A stretch of DNA of 64,000 bases from Diabrotica undecimpunctata (Eukaryota; Arthropoda; Insecta; Coleoptera; Chrysomelidae), in the NCBI RefSeq assembly GCF_040954645.1, contig NC_092811.1, positions 121,417,411 to 121,481,410 on the forward strand. Direction: 5' to 3'. How positions within the stretch are numbered: position 1 is the stretch's first letter; the number at the start of each line of letters is the position of its first letter. The translations under genes and the position numbers were made by a program. The notes under the pieces are model-generated. The model was not told the origin of the DNA. It made no database searches and saw nothing but the letters and a program-made list of their open reading frames with translations. Below, piece after piece: positions 1 to 9,616 of the stretch.

Positions 1-232
1 TTACAAAACTGCATTGTTTGCCTTCTTACGAACTGCATACTGAAACAAAACATTTGTTTGTAGTGTAGTTGTTTCCAAAAATTTTTTTTTTATTAAAAAT
101 ATTTCAAAAAGTAACTATTAAAAATTATGCGACATAAAAAAGTAACCAAAAAATTGCAAAGGTATTTGTTCGATTTTAACAATTTTTGTTTTGATTTAGT
201 TAGGTTAAGTTTACTCTATTATTTTTGTTTCT

Positions 233-246
233 AGAGCAGATATGAG
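233..246. repeat. Left target-site duplication of the 247-1052 insertion
   Basis: The 14-mer AGAGCAGATATGAG occurs here and again at 1053-1066, directly on both sides of the non-LTR fragment. The right copy follows the (AAG)n-type tail. Exact duplications of this length are the usual result of target-primed reverse transcription. Confidence 0.85.
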
Positions 247-1052
247 GATGATATCTATATCTATGATGATGATGATGATATCTATGATATCTATAGAGAG
301 CACATTCGAGGAACTGCAAATTATGATGGGGGAACTAGCAGCCAGCTCCCAATACGTCGCCCTAAAAAAAAAGAATATGAAAAAAACAAAAATATTGACA
401 AACACAGATGACCCCAGACGTATAACTATAAATAGCAGTGAGGTAGAACAAATCCAGGAATATATCTACCTAGGCCAAATCCTGAGACTTGAGAAAGAGA
501 ACCAAAGTGCGGAAATTACTAGAAGAGCAAGGCTAGCATGGGCAGGATTTGGAAAACTTAGTTGGATACTTAAGAACCGCAAAATACCCCAATACTTGAG
601 GAGCAAAGTGTTTAACCAATGCATCCTTCCTATCATGACATATAGATATCAAACCTGGACCCTAACCAAGGCAAACATAAATAAACTAGCCAGAACAGAA
701 AGAACAATGGAAAGAGCAATATTAGGTATACAACTGTCAGATAAAAAGAGGAACGACTGGGTAAGATCCAAAACAAAAGTAGAGGACATAGCAACAAAAA
801 TTGCCAAACTTAAATGGAGCTTCGCGGGCCACACTGCTAGACAAAAAGACCAACGTTGGAATACTACAATACAACATTGGAGACCTTACGAAAGTAAACG
901 ACTAAGAGGAAGACCACAGATGAGATGGGTTGATGACATTAAAAGAATATCCGGAACAAATTGAAAATATGTTGCTCAGGATAGAGACTAATGGAAGGAG
1001 TTGGGAGAGGCCTATGTCCAAATATGGTCGACGGAAGGCTAAGAAGAAGAAG
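247..1052 (+). mobile_element. 5'-truncated APE-type non-LTR retrotransposon fragment (RT C-terminal end)
   Basis: The frame from about 298 to 964 encodes the C-terminal part of an endonuclease/reverse transcriptase, after the palm motifs. It carries the segment IYLGQIL, then a thumb-like region (GFGKLSWILKN, LRSKVFNQCILP) and the arginine-rich RGRPQMRWVDDI motif common to this family. A stop at 962-964 interrupts the frame just before the natural end (about 1040). The element ends in AAGAAGAAG. A sister copy lies at 16867-17835, starting further 5'. The first 50 bases (247-297) are GATGAT/TATCTA-rich and look like filler or slippage sequence at the truncation point. An exact 14-bp TSD fixes both ends. 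The copy is dead, with no palm domain and no endonuclease. Confidence 0.85.
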
Positions 1053-1066
1053 AGAGCAGATATGAG
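1053..1066. repeat. Right target-site duplication of the 247-1052 insertion
   Basis: This is the second copy of AGAGCAGATATGAG, immediately after the AAG tail of the fragment. See 233-246. Confidence 0.85.
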
Positions 1067-1577
1067 AAAACTACAGCCCGCGGACTATCTCCTGCCCGCG
1101 AAGCGTTAAGATCGGGTCCTGCGTAGTGTATGGGTGTGTTTGGTGTTATTTTATTATCGAAAAATCACGTCTATATGGCACGAAAACTAAGATTAGAGAG
1201 TTAAGCACACTGCCTCTTTTGTCTGTTCGATTCAACAGCAGAGAAGAATTCGTGGTATACTCGTCTTGTTATTGCCGAAACAAAAATCAGAGAGAGGTGT
1301 CAAAACGCAAGTTTTGACAGACACTCACAGAGTGGAGAGAAAAACGTCTGTTGCTACCGGGAGTCAAACGGTCGAGAGAGGGTTTATTTTTCATTTTCTT
1401 AGGTATGTCTGTATTTCTTAAGGGTGGGGTTAGAGTGGGAGTAGAAATTATTACTAAGGCTTGGATTAAGATAATGATTTTTAATATTGAGGTTGAAATT
1501 ATAGTAATTAATACATCAAAAAATATAACATGGTTCTTCACATATTAAAAATTGAACAAATTGTTACTGTTTCTTAC
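1067..1577. other. Non-coding stretch, no recognised gene
   Basis: I see no conserved coding region here; the short open frames have no recognisable motifs. A small perfect hairpin sits at 1298-1319, with 9-bp arms TGTCAAAAC/GTTTTGACA and a GCAA loop. The stretch lies just 3' (minus sense) of the exon at 1578-1816, so it would be an intron of that gene. Confidence 0.4.
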
Positions 1578-1816
1578 CTGTATACCAGTTTTAAGTTGGC
1601 AGTAAACCAAAGACCAATTCAAGGGCAACAATGTGTATCCACGGGCGCCCAAGCTCAAAACAATACCCGCAGCTGTCCGACAGACCAAATCTGTACACTT
1701 CATGTAATTTTTAAGAAGAAGACATGAGGTCACGAGATCTAAAAGACACACAATGCCTGTTATGATACCCCATGCGATGATTACTTTTGCTGCATAGGAT
1801 TTGTTTCGATACACAG
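1578..1816 (-). CDS. Internal exon of an unidentified multi-pass membrane protein gene
   Basis: On the minus strand the segment is preceded by a pyrimidine-rich acceptor ending TTTTAG and followed by the donor CAG|GTAAG. It begins two bases into a codon and ends on a codon boundary, giving 79 complete codons with no stop. The peptide has two hydrophobic segments, KVIIAWGIITGIVCLLDLV and GIVLSLGARGYTLLPLNW, separated by a short cysteine-containing loop (KCTDLVCR). The order and spacing recall the paired membrane segments encoded by the exons at 43754-43887 and 40926-41160, so this may be a downstream relative in tandem (inference). That gene already has a stop at about 21628, so this exon should belong to another transcript. 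I do not recognise the family; an insect tetraspan family is possible. Neighbouring exons were not found in the window. Confidence 0.65.
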
Positions 1817-2344
1817 CTAAAATAAGAAATAACTAATTTAAAAAAATGGTGAATCATTGTCAGTCACTATATAGAAGATGAATAAATCAAAATCTCCCAG
1901 AAGATAATTTAAAAACTGTAAAAATGTCCTTCTGTTATAGCGAATCAAGAAGTTTCCACGTTTCAATGTATTTATTTTCTCTTTGTTTTGTTAATTTTGT
2001 GAGACATTGTAATTTTATCTGACGTTCTTTCTGACGATATTGTTTTAAGACCTATTTGCAAATTTCTGCAGTAGGTAGTAAAAACTTCCAGTAGGCCTAG
2101 ATATTTATTTTGAAATATTCTAAATAATAATTCATTTTTAAAGATGCTACAATACTTTACTTTCTTGTGCATTTCATCGTTTTCAACCGAAACAGGAATT
2201 TGCCAACATTGTTGCTGATCTTCGATTAGAGAAGGTACTCGAAGAAGAAATTTTGTTTCATCAATATATTATTATCGTTATTATTTTTTATTATTATCGG
2301 ATATCTACTAAAACCGCAACATCTAGACATTCTGTTATATTCTA

Positions 2345-2346
<2 letters not shown>
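1817..2346. other. AT-rich non-coding stretch
   Basis: I see nothing here beyond AT-rich sequence. By position it is the intron upstream (minus sense) of the 1578-1816 exon. Near 2225-2245 a short GGTACTCGAAGAAGAAA string resembles the 3' tail of the local non-LTR elements, but it is too short to call. Confidence 0.35.

Positions 2347-2430
<84 letters not shown>
2347..2430. repeat. (AT)n microsatellite at a retrotransposon 3' end
   Basis: This is an uninterrupted AT dinucleotide run of about 84 bp. It directly abuts the 3' end (minus sense) of the non-LTR element at 2431-3848, whose last bases read GGACATATAC before the run. The (AT)n tract at 62392-62478 has the same position relative to another non-LTR 3' end, so the tract probably grew from the element's tail. 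Confidence 0.85.
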
Positions 2431-2436
<6 letters not shown>

Positions 2437-3848
2437 GTCCACTACTAGACATAGGCCTTCCTTAAACTCCTCCATTCTTTACGATTTTGTGCTCTTTGTT
2501 GCCAATTTTTGGTGATACGCCTAATGTCGTCAGACCAACATGTAGGTGGTCTTCTTCTATTACGTTTGTCTGCTCTTGGCCTCCAATTTGTAATTTTGCT
2601 CGTCCATCTTGAGTCGTGCATTCCCGCTACATAGCCTGCGCAGTTTAATTTCACTTCCGCTATGCGTTCCACAACATCAGAAATACTCATCCTCGTTCGC
2701 AGATCTTCGTTTCTTATTCGGTCCCGCAACGTCACTCCCAGACCTCCCAGACCTCCCGTCACTCCCATAGACCTTTCCATTCGTCTCTGTGCCGTAGTCT
2801 TGGTGAGAGTCATAGTCTCCGCCCCATAGGTCATGACCGGTAATACGCATTGGTCAGATACTTTTCTTTTGGTATCTTATCATGTATTGCTATCTCTGCT
2901 GATTCTTATTTCATGACCAAAATACGTATATTTCTCCACCAGTTTACCTCTTTGCCTTGAATAGTTAAATGGTTGTTGGGGACCATATTTGTCACAAACT
3001 TAGTTTTGGTCAAAATCATTCTAAGGCCCACCTTCGAACATGCAAAGTCCAATTCATTTAACATATCTGTTGCTTCTCCTAAATTTTCTGTGATAAAGAC
3101 AATGTCTTCTGCAAAACGGAGATGGTTAAGCTTCTCGCCGTCTATTGTTCCTCCTCTGTGGTCCCAATTGATCATATTAAAGGCATACACTAATGCCGTT
3201 ATGAATAATTTCGGTGACAATGTATCTCCTTCCCTTATCACACGTTTTATTTTTATTTGTCGGGTTTTATCGTGTATCTTAACAGTCATAGTGACATTTT
3301 TGTAAATGTTGTAAATAAGTTCACTATACCTATGGTCAATTCTGCTGTCATTCATTGCTTCTATAAAGCTGTCTATTTAGATCGTGTCGAACGCTTTATG
3401 AAAATCTATGAAAGTGAGGACAAGAGGTTTTTTGTATTCTATAGATTTGTCAATGAGTGTCTTTACCGTATGAAGGTGATCATTGGTACCATAATTTAAA
3501 CGGAATACTGCCTGCTCTCTCGGTTGGTAGAAATCTAATTTTTTTCTCCAATCTTGATGTCACTAACCTAGTGAAGAGCTTGTATATGTGGTTCAACAGG
3601 CTAATAGGTCTATAATTTTCTAGGTCCGTTCTACATCCTTTTTTATGAAAAAGGATGGTTATATCGTTGTTCCATTCTATGGGCACCTCTCTTTGCTGCA
3701 AACATAGATTAAACAGTTTCCTTAATTTATTTAAAAGCATATCTCCTCGATTTACGATAGCTTCTATTACAATTCCATCTCATCTACCTTTATCTCTGGC
3801 ATTAGTTTGGAACCTTGACTCATGATCTTCTTTGAAATGGCTATTTGT
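2431..3848 (-). mobile_element. APE-type non-LTR retrotransposon, 3' half (RT), interrupted by a later insertion
   Basis: Minus-strand frames cover the reverse transcriptase from the fingers to the C-terminus. At 3480-3740 the [19 protein letters not shown] segment is visible. At 2906-3355 come the GDTLSPKLF turn, the active-site box changed to FAED instead of F/YADD, and the thumb. At 2445-2834 is the TYGAE...SDDIRRI C-terminal region, with a GLGGLG duplication. Frameshifts separate the blocks. The 5' portion of the same element continues at 5391-6145, beyond the inserted 3862-5377 element. The family is the same broad type as 247-1052 and 55161-57469. The copy is non-functional because of the catalytic-box change, the frameshifts and the insertion. 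Confidence 0.8.
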
Positions 3849-3861
3849 ATTCCTGTTTGAT
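3849..3861. repeat. Left TSD of the nested 3862-5377 insertion
   Basis: ATTCCTGTTTGAT occurs here and at 5378-5390, immediately flanking the plus-strand element. Confidence 0.88.
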
Positions 3862-5377
3862 TTAACAGAAAAAATAATAGATGGAGTGAATACATAAGAG
3901 AATTGTTTGAGGACAACAGAAATAACATTGTTCAGGTAAATGGTGAAACGGGACCTGAAATCCTAAAATGTGAAGTAGAAGCGGCACTTAGAAATTCCAA
4001 AACTGGAAAGGTAAATGGAGCTGATTAGGTTCCTACTGAATTGCTAAAGCTCTCGAATCATGACTCAATAGGTATAATATTGCACTTATTTAACACAATA
4101 TACAAAACTGGTATTATACCATACTAGTATTATAGCCAGGAGTGGCTGTTGTCTACATTCGTTACACTGCCAAAGAAATCCAATGCAAAAGAATGTTCAG
4201 AATATCGAACAATATATTTAATGAGCCATCTACTAAAGATATTTCTAAAAGTCATCCACAACCGAGTTTATCAAATGTTCTTACACAAAGATGCCTAGAC
4301 GTTAATCAGGAAGTACATGCATGTTTTATGGATTTTTAAAAAGCGTTTGACAGAGTCCGCCATGATAAGCTAAAAGACATTCTTGAAAGAAAGGGCATAG
4401 ATAATAAAGATCTGCGAATAATTCTCAATCTATATTGGAATCAGAAAGCTAACATCAAAATAGAAAATGAGATATCACAAGCAATAGAAATACATAGAGA
4501 AGTACGACAAGGATGCATTTTGTCACCGCTGCTATTTAATGTTTACAGCGAAAGCATCTGCCAGGAAACCCTTTTGCGAGCAAACGAAGGAATCGTAATC
4601 AATGGAGAGGTTGTAAATAATATTCGATACGCAGCCGACACTGTACTAGTTGCAAGAACAGTAGAAGAATTACAACGATTACTTACAAATATAAATATTG
4701 CCTGCAACAATTATGGCATAAGTATCAATATCAAAAAAACTAAGTATATGGTCTTCAGTAAGAACACGACACAACCAGCACATATTAGTATAAACGTCAT
4801 TCAAATTGAAAAAGTATTAAGTTACAAATACATAGGTACTTCAATAAACGAAACTGGAGACCAAAACAATGAAATAAAAAGACGTTTCGAAATCGCCAGG
4901 GCCAGTTTCATAAGCATCCCTCTCCGATTAATAATGCTAAGGGGCTACGTATTTAACACGCTATTATACGGTGTAGAGGCCTGGACTCTCAAGCAGAACA
5001 ATATAAAAAATATTGAAAGTTTCGAGATGTCATGCTACCGTCGAATGCTGAAGATAAGTTGGGTTGAAAGAGTCACAAACTTTGAAGTAATACGAAGGAT
5101 AGGAAAAGACCCAGAAATTTTGTCAACGATCAAACGAAGCAACCTCAAATATCTGGGTCACCTGATGAGAGGAAATAAATACGCATTACTTCAAAATATA
5201 ATGCAAGGAAAAATAGAAGGAAAACAGAATCCAGGCCGTAGAAGAATGTCATGGCTGCGTAATTTCAGAGAGTGGTTTGACTGTATCACTAATGAACTCT
5301 TTAGGTCAGCTGTAAACAAGGTCAGGATAGCCTTGATGATCTCCAATCCCCGATAGGAGTGGCACAAGAAAAAGAAG
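3862..5377 (+). mobile_element. 5'-truncated APE-type non-LTR retrotransposon nested in an older element
   Basis: This is a 1,516-bp plus-strand insertion flanked by an exact 13-bp TSD and ending in a GGCAC plus A/AG-rich tail. The residual protein runs from the linker before the RT (WSEYIRELFEDNRNN), through the RT palm (RQGCILSPLLFNVYSE, 4505-4550), to the C-terminal GRRRMSWLRNFREWFDC domain. The active-site box reads YAAD instead of YADD (about 4628), stops interrupt motif A (FMDF*KAFD, near 4337), and frameshifts occur upstream. The longest open piece is 4520-5356 (278 codons). The family matches the copies at 29140-32045 (plus) and 9617-11905 and 38341-40700 (minus). It interrupts the RT gene of the minus-strand element at 2431-3848/5391-6145. 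Confidence 0.9.
4520..5356 (+). pseudogene. RT C-terminal open frame within the nested element
   Basis: The 278-codon frame starts inside RT motif B/C (SPLLFN) and runs to the natural stop before the tail. The start methionine is internal and artefactual; the real protein began far upstream. The catalytic YADD is replaced by YAAD, which removes one of the two metal-binding aspartates. The thumb/connection region (LRGYVFNTLLYGVEAW) and the basic C-terminus are preserved. Confidence 0.8.
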
Positions 5378-5390
5378 ATTCCTGTTTGAT
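5378..5390. repeat. Right TSD of the nested 3862-5377 insertion
   Basis: This is the second exact copy of ATTCCTGTTTGAT; the older element's sequence resumes directly after it. Confidence 0.88.
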
Positions 5391-6145
5391 CTTCTAGTCT
5401 AATTTCATATAATTCCTCGTAAAACTCTTCGACGACCTGTATTAACTCGTCTCTACGTGATATTATTTCATTTTGCTTGTTTCTTAATTTATGTTTTCGT
5501 ATTTCCCATTCGTTAGATTTCTACGTAGAACTTTTAGGCTATTATTTTTCTCTTATTATCGGTTTTAAATATCCTTAAATCTCTCCTGATTGCCTTCCAA
5601 ACAGTTTTATTCATTTCTCTTAGAGTGTGGCTGTCTGCATTCTTATCACTTCTCATTTGTCTTCTGTGATCCAGCAGCGTTTTAGTATATGGATTTATTT
5701 TAATTTCTGATTTTCTTTTAGGACAGTGCACTCGGTGACTTTCTTGTAAGGCGTTTATGAAGCAAATATTCAAGTCGTTAAGATCGTTCTCGGAGGTTTC
5801 ATACAGTAGTAGCTTATTATTGATATGTGCCTGATATTGGTTAATATCTAATGGTATACAATGGTAAAAATATCATCAGATTTATTTTTAATCATTATGT
5901 TTCTTTCTCTTTTTGTGTTGATTTGGACTTTCGCTCGTATCATTCTGTGCTCACTGCTTGTGGTGAACTTGTTGAGTGCTGTTACATCTTTAATTATTTG
6001 TTTTTTTTTTTTTTTTTCACTAATGATGTAGTCGAGTTCGTTCCTTATTCTACCGTTTAGACTTTCCCAGGTCCATCTTCTTTGCATATTTTTGTGAAAG
6101 AAGCTGTTCATGTTGAATAATAGATATTTCTCGTTAATCAATACT
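5391..6145 (-). mobile_element. 5' portion of the interrupted non-LTR element (endonuclease end and linker)
   Basis: Minus-strand frames encode the end of the APE endonuclease: WTWESLNGRIRNELDYIISE at about 6060, followed by SSEHRMIRAKV, where SDHR would be the usual catalytic box. They continue into the basic linker that precedes the RT (KTLLDHRRQ, ALREMN-like segments, 5534-5773). The same endonuclease segment is seen in the 55161-57469 element as RNWTWIAPNG...SDHRIVRAK. The sequence is truncated near 6145 and carries frameshifts. It continues the 2431-3848 block. Confidence 0.75.
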
Positions 6146-6650
6146 AATCGAATATCTAAATCGTCCTCATCCTCTGAATCATATTCTATGTATATTAATT
6201 ATCACCGATGCAATATCTTCTGGCTCTTTAGATACGCGTTGGTAAGCTTCTTTTATCAACAGTTCTACCGTTTTTTCTTTAAAATCGACATTGTTTGAAG
6301 CAATAATACCTTTTCACTTGATTCCACACCATACCAATTGGGTTTAGCTCACAATGGTAAGGCTGCAGTCTCAAAATCTTAACGCCCTATTTTCCGCAAT
6401 TGTTTTAATTTTGGACTTGTCGTACTCGTCTCTAAACATGTATTTAAAAATATTTATTTTTAATATATTTACCAAAAAATTGAAGAGAAGATACTGCACT
6501 CCATACTGTATTAAAAATAAAATGAAAACACATCAAAATAAAAAAATCGTGTGGTTTTATGGATGCGTATTTATACTGTGGAATCTCAGAGTCCCCTACA
6601 AAAAATAAACACAGTGAACTTGTATAAAATCGAATCGCATCATCGTTAAC
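6146..6650. other. AT-rich non-coding stretch
   Basis: No gene, terminal repeat or conserved motif was recognised. Short open frames here are not supported by any motif. Confidence 0.35.
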
Positions 6651-6954
6651 AAAGGGCATAGCCGGATAGGAACGTCAAAATTGCCCCAGGGGAAACTTGA
6701 CCCCATATTTTGGGGTATGGTTCGAAATCACACAAGATTAAGATTCACTAAATTTTAGCCCAAAATATTGACACATAACCTCAAAATTCCTTAAAACGTC
6801 AAAAATCGTTTTTTGGCCATAACTCGCTTAATTTTTTAACAAAATAGATTTTTTTTGAGTTAAAGCTTTTTTTGTGCTCTACAAAATATTTGAACGAAAA
6901 TGAGGGTTAGGGGCCTGGGGTAATTTTGACATTTTCATCCGGCTATGCCCTTTT
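6651..6954. mobile_element. Short non-autonomous inverted-repeat element (MITE-like)
   Basis: The two ends are inverted copies of one another over about 38 bases. The left end starts AAAGGGCATAGCCGGAT and continues to TCAAAATTGCCCCAGG; the right end carries the complement, CCTGG...ATCCGGCTATGCCCTTT. The 300-bp interior has no coding capacity. No clear TSD was found, so the superfamily is unknown. Confidence 0.65.
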
Positions 6955-7389
6955 CGGCATATGACAGGTTCCGGGTTACTTAGACAAATATTAACTACTA
7001 TTAACAGTTCAAATTAGAGCTAATGAAAAGAAAAATACATACTTACATATATAATACCTATACAAAATACTATTAACTACGTTAATGAACTTCGGATTAC
7101 TTGATATAACCTCCGTTTTATATGTCTTATGAAGTATTATACTCGTCAAAGAAAGACCTGCCCAAGTAACACCTTGTAACTAAAAATGTACGAAAATGTT
7201 ATTAGAATATGATATTCAAAATTGACTTTTTGATACAGTATGGTAAGTTTTAAATTAGATATACACACTATGAATGGCAACACTGCGCGCTGCCCACTTT
7301 CCAGTAACCTCCGTTGCCCCGTCGCCAATAATTTGTCATTATGCAGTGGTTAAAACAATAACAGCTTAGATTTTTAATTTATTTTTGTA
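6955..7389. other. Non-coding stretch, nothing recognised
   Basis: AT-rich sequence with a GC-richer patch near 7280-7330 that shows no coding signature. Confidence 0.3.
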
Positions 7390-8082
7390 AACAAAATGTC
7401 TGTTTATACGCCCGCAAAAAAGGTTTAGATAATAAAATGGTTTTATGGTGGTAATTCTGCACACCAGTGTGTAGATTTATTTCCTGTGTTTTTTGAGGAG
7501 AGACCAATTCCTTGCGTATAATCAGTTCATAATATTGTTAAAAATTTTGAGAGTTATTATTGATTCGAAAATTGCAGAAAATGTCACGCTGAAGAAGTGT
7601 CACCCGAAAAAGTTGAGGAAAGAGAATACTGGGATACAAAAATTTGTGCAACAATCGAGGTAGATTCAACACGTCCAAGTAGAAGCGTTGCTGGAGAGTT
7701 ACTGCCTAAGACTAGCATCTTAGGAGACCACATAATAGGTCAATCTTTTATTGAGGGCAACTTGAATAGTAGAGTATATCTCGATTTGTTACAGAATCAT
7801 GTTTTTCCCGCTATTCTCAATTTTCCTGATGTAAATTTGGAGAATGTTTGGTTCCATCAAGACGGCTGTTCAGTTCACAACGCTCGAATAATTAAGCGAC
7901 TACTTAAACAATACTTTCCGGAATCAAGTTGTCAGTGGAACAGGCGATATTAAGAGGCCTGCGCGATCTCCAGATCTTACACCCACGAACTTCTTTTTTG
8001 GAGACATTTAAAAAGCATCATCTACGATCATCCTGACGCTAAAGCCCAAAATTTGGATGAATTAAAAAACTGAATAAGAGAA
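7390..8082 (+). pseudogene. Mariner-like transposase relic, part 1
   Basis: At 7396 a degraded N-terminal helix-turn-helix begins (MSVYTPAKKV, then KWFYGGNSAHQCVDLF, with stops). After an internal deletion the catalytic domain resumes at about 7690, with GDHIIGQSFIEGNLNSR, the second catalytic box HQDGCSVHNAR and, after a frameshift, ARSPDLTPTNFFFW. The third catalytic residue, normally D, is N. About 41 residues separate the second and third positions, as in DD41D (rosa-like) mariners. The relic is split after codon ...LDELKN by the 8083-9529 retrotransposon and resumes at 9530. Confidence 0.75.
8073..8082. repeat. Left TSD of the 8083-9529 insertion
   Basis: AATAAGAGAA occurs here and at 9530-9539. 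In both copies it encodes the same mariner residues (IRE), as expected for a duplicated target. Confidence 0.85.
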
Positions 8083-9529
8083 AGAAAGCAATCAAAAATA
8101 AGAAAGCACCGGGACCTGGAGGCATCTTACCTGAGCTTATAAAATACGGATCAAAAAAATTACACCGGATGATACAATGGATATTTCAGAAAGCCATAAA
8201 TGGAGAACAGCTCCCAAAGGAATGGACGGCGGCATATATGACATCTATATTTAAGAAAGGAGATAGAAAACGATGCGAAAACTACAGAGGAATAAGCGTA
8301 ATATCATCAATAGGAAGATTATATGGGAAGATACTGCGAGAAAAGATAGAGCAAGCGATAAAAGGCAAAATCGGAGAGGATCAGGCAGGCTTCACGGCAG
8401 AAAGATCATGCATAGACCACATATACACACTGGAACAACTGTTGGAAAAGAAAAAAGCAAAAAATAGAGATATACCAAGGTCAGAACTATGGGAGGCAAT
8501 GTACAAATTAGAAATACAGACGGAACTCATAGAAGCTACAAAAGCTCTGTATAAAGAAAATAAAGTGTCCATTAAAATGGAAACAAGAATCATAGGAGAC
8601 TTCACCACAACAAAAGGGCTCCTGCAGGGTTGTTCCACATCTCCAACCCTATTCAAAATATACTTAGAGAAAGCCTTGACTACATGTAAAAGAAAATGCG
8701 AAGGCATGGGAGTACCGGTACGGAACGAATACCTATATACATTGAGTTTTGCAGACGATCAAGTAGTGATTGCACAAGACCAAGACGACCTCAGCTACAT
8801 GATGAAGAAACTACAAGAAGAATATACCAAGGCTGGCCTAGATATTAACCTCGCGAAAACAGAGTACCTATCTACAAGTGAAGAAGACATAGAAGATCTA
8901 CAGATTGATGACAACGTAACAATCAAAGGAAAGGATAAATTCAAATACCTGGGGTTTATAATCACGAAAAAGGCAACAACAGAGGAAGAAATTACACAAA
9001 GATTAGGACAAACAAGAACAGCAATCCGACAACTTAACTCAGTATGGTGGGATAGACACCTAAATATGAAGACAAAAACGCAGATTTATAAAACATTAGT
9101 GCGAAGTATTATGACATATGGAGCTGAAAATTGGATCATAAACAAGAAAACCAGCAGTAAGATAGTAGCAACAGAGATGGAATGCCTGCGAAGATGCTGC
9201 AGAGTAACAAGAATGGATAGGAGAAGTAATGACGAAATAAAGCAAAGAACATCAATAGAAACAGACATACTAACATATATAGAACAAAAAAGACTAAAGT
9301 GGTATGGACATATAAGAAGAACTAGCGACAGCAGATGGATAAGGAGAATAACCGAATGGAGCCCCATAGGAAGGAGGAAAAGAGGACGACCCCGAAAATC
9401 CTGGAGGAACGAAGTAGACGACGCCATGAGTAAGAGAGGACTAAACGATGGAGAATGGAACAACAGAGAGAGATGGAAACGGTTGAGCGAGGGAAGGCAG
9501 TGAATACTGTAGAATCCCTAAATATATAT
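8083..9529 (+). mobile_element. 5'-truncated non-LTR retrotransposon inserted in the mariner relic
   Basis: The element carries one long RT frame (8169-9503) plus a few 5' codons in another frame (KKAPGPGGILPELIKYGS-like, 8083-8165). It ends in a short AAATATATAT tail. An exact 10-bp TSD and the resumption of mariner codons at 9530 fix both ends. This RT family (GRLYGKILREKIE, DQAGFTAERSC) differs from the two more common APE families in the window. Confidence 0.9.
8169..9503 (+). pseudogene. Reverse transcriptase of non-LTR element, open but lacking motif A
   Basis: The frame is open for 444 codons. Visible in order are NYRGISVISSIGRLYGKILR (RT motif 2), DQAGFTAERSC with HIYTLEQLLEKK, a direct jump from KKAKNRDI to PRSELWEAMYKL, GLLQGCSTSPTLFKIYLEKA (motif B), YTLSFADDQVVIAQD (motif C, intact FADD), the thumb, and a C-terminal GRPRKSW region. 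The segment that normally lies at the jump, with the first catalytic aspartate (FxDxxKAYDxVP type), is missing in frame. The protein would therefore lack RT activity although the frame is not broken. The first methionine is internal; the natural start and the endonuclease are lost. Confidence 0.85.
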
Positions 9530-9616
9530 AATAAGAGAAGTCTCCAATTTTGTTACAGCAGAAACTCTTTCATCTGTCCGCAGAAGTTTTTATGACAGAT
9601 TCAGATACTGTTCAGC
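9530..9616 (+). pseudogene. Mariner-like transposase relic, part 2
   Basis: Codons continue from part 1 after the duplicated IRE codons: EVSNFVTAETLSSVRRSFYD and RFRYCSA. This is the usual C-terminal pattern of mariner transposases. It is then cut by the tail of the minus-strand element at 9617. Confidence 0.75.
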
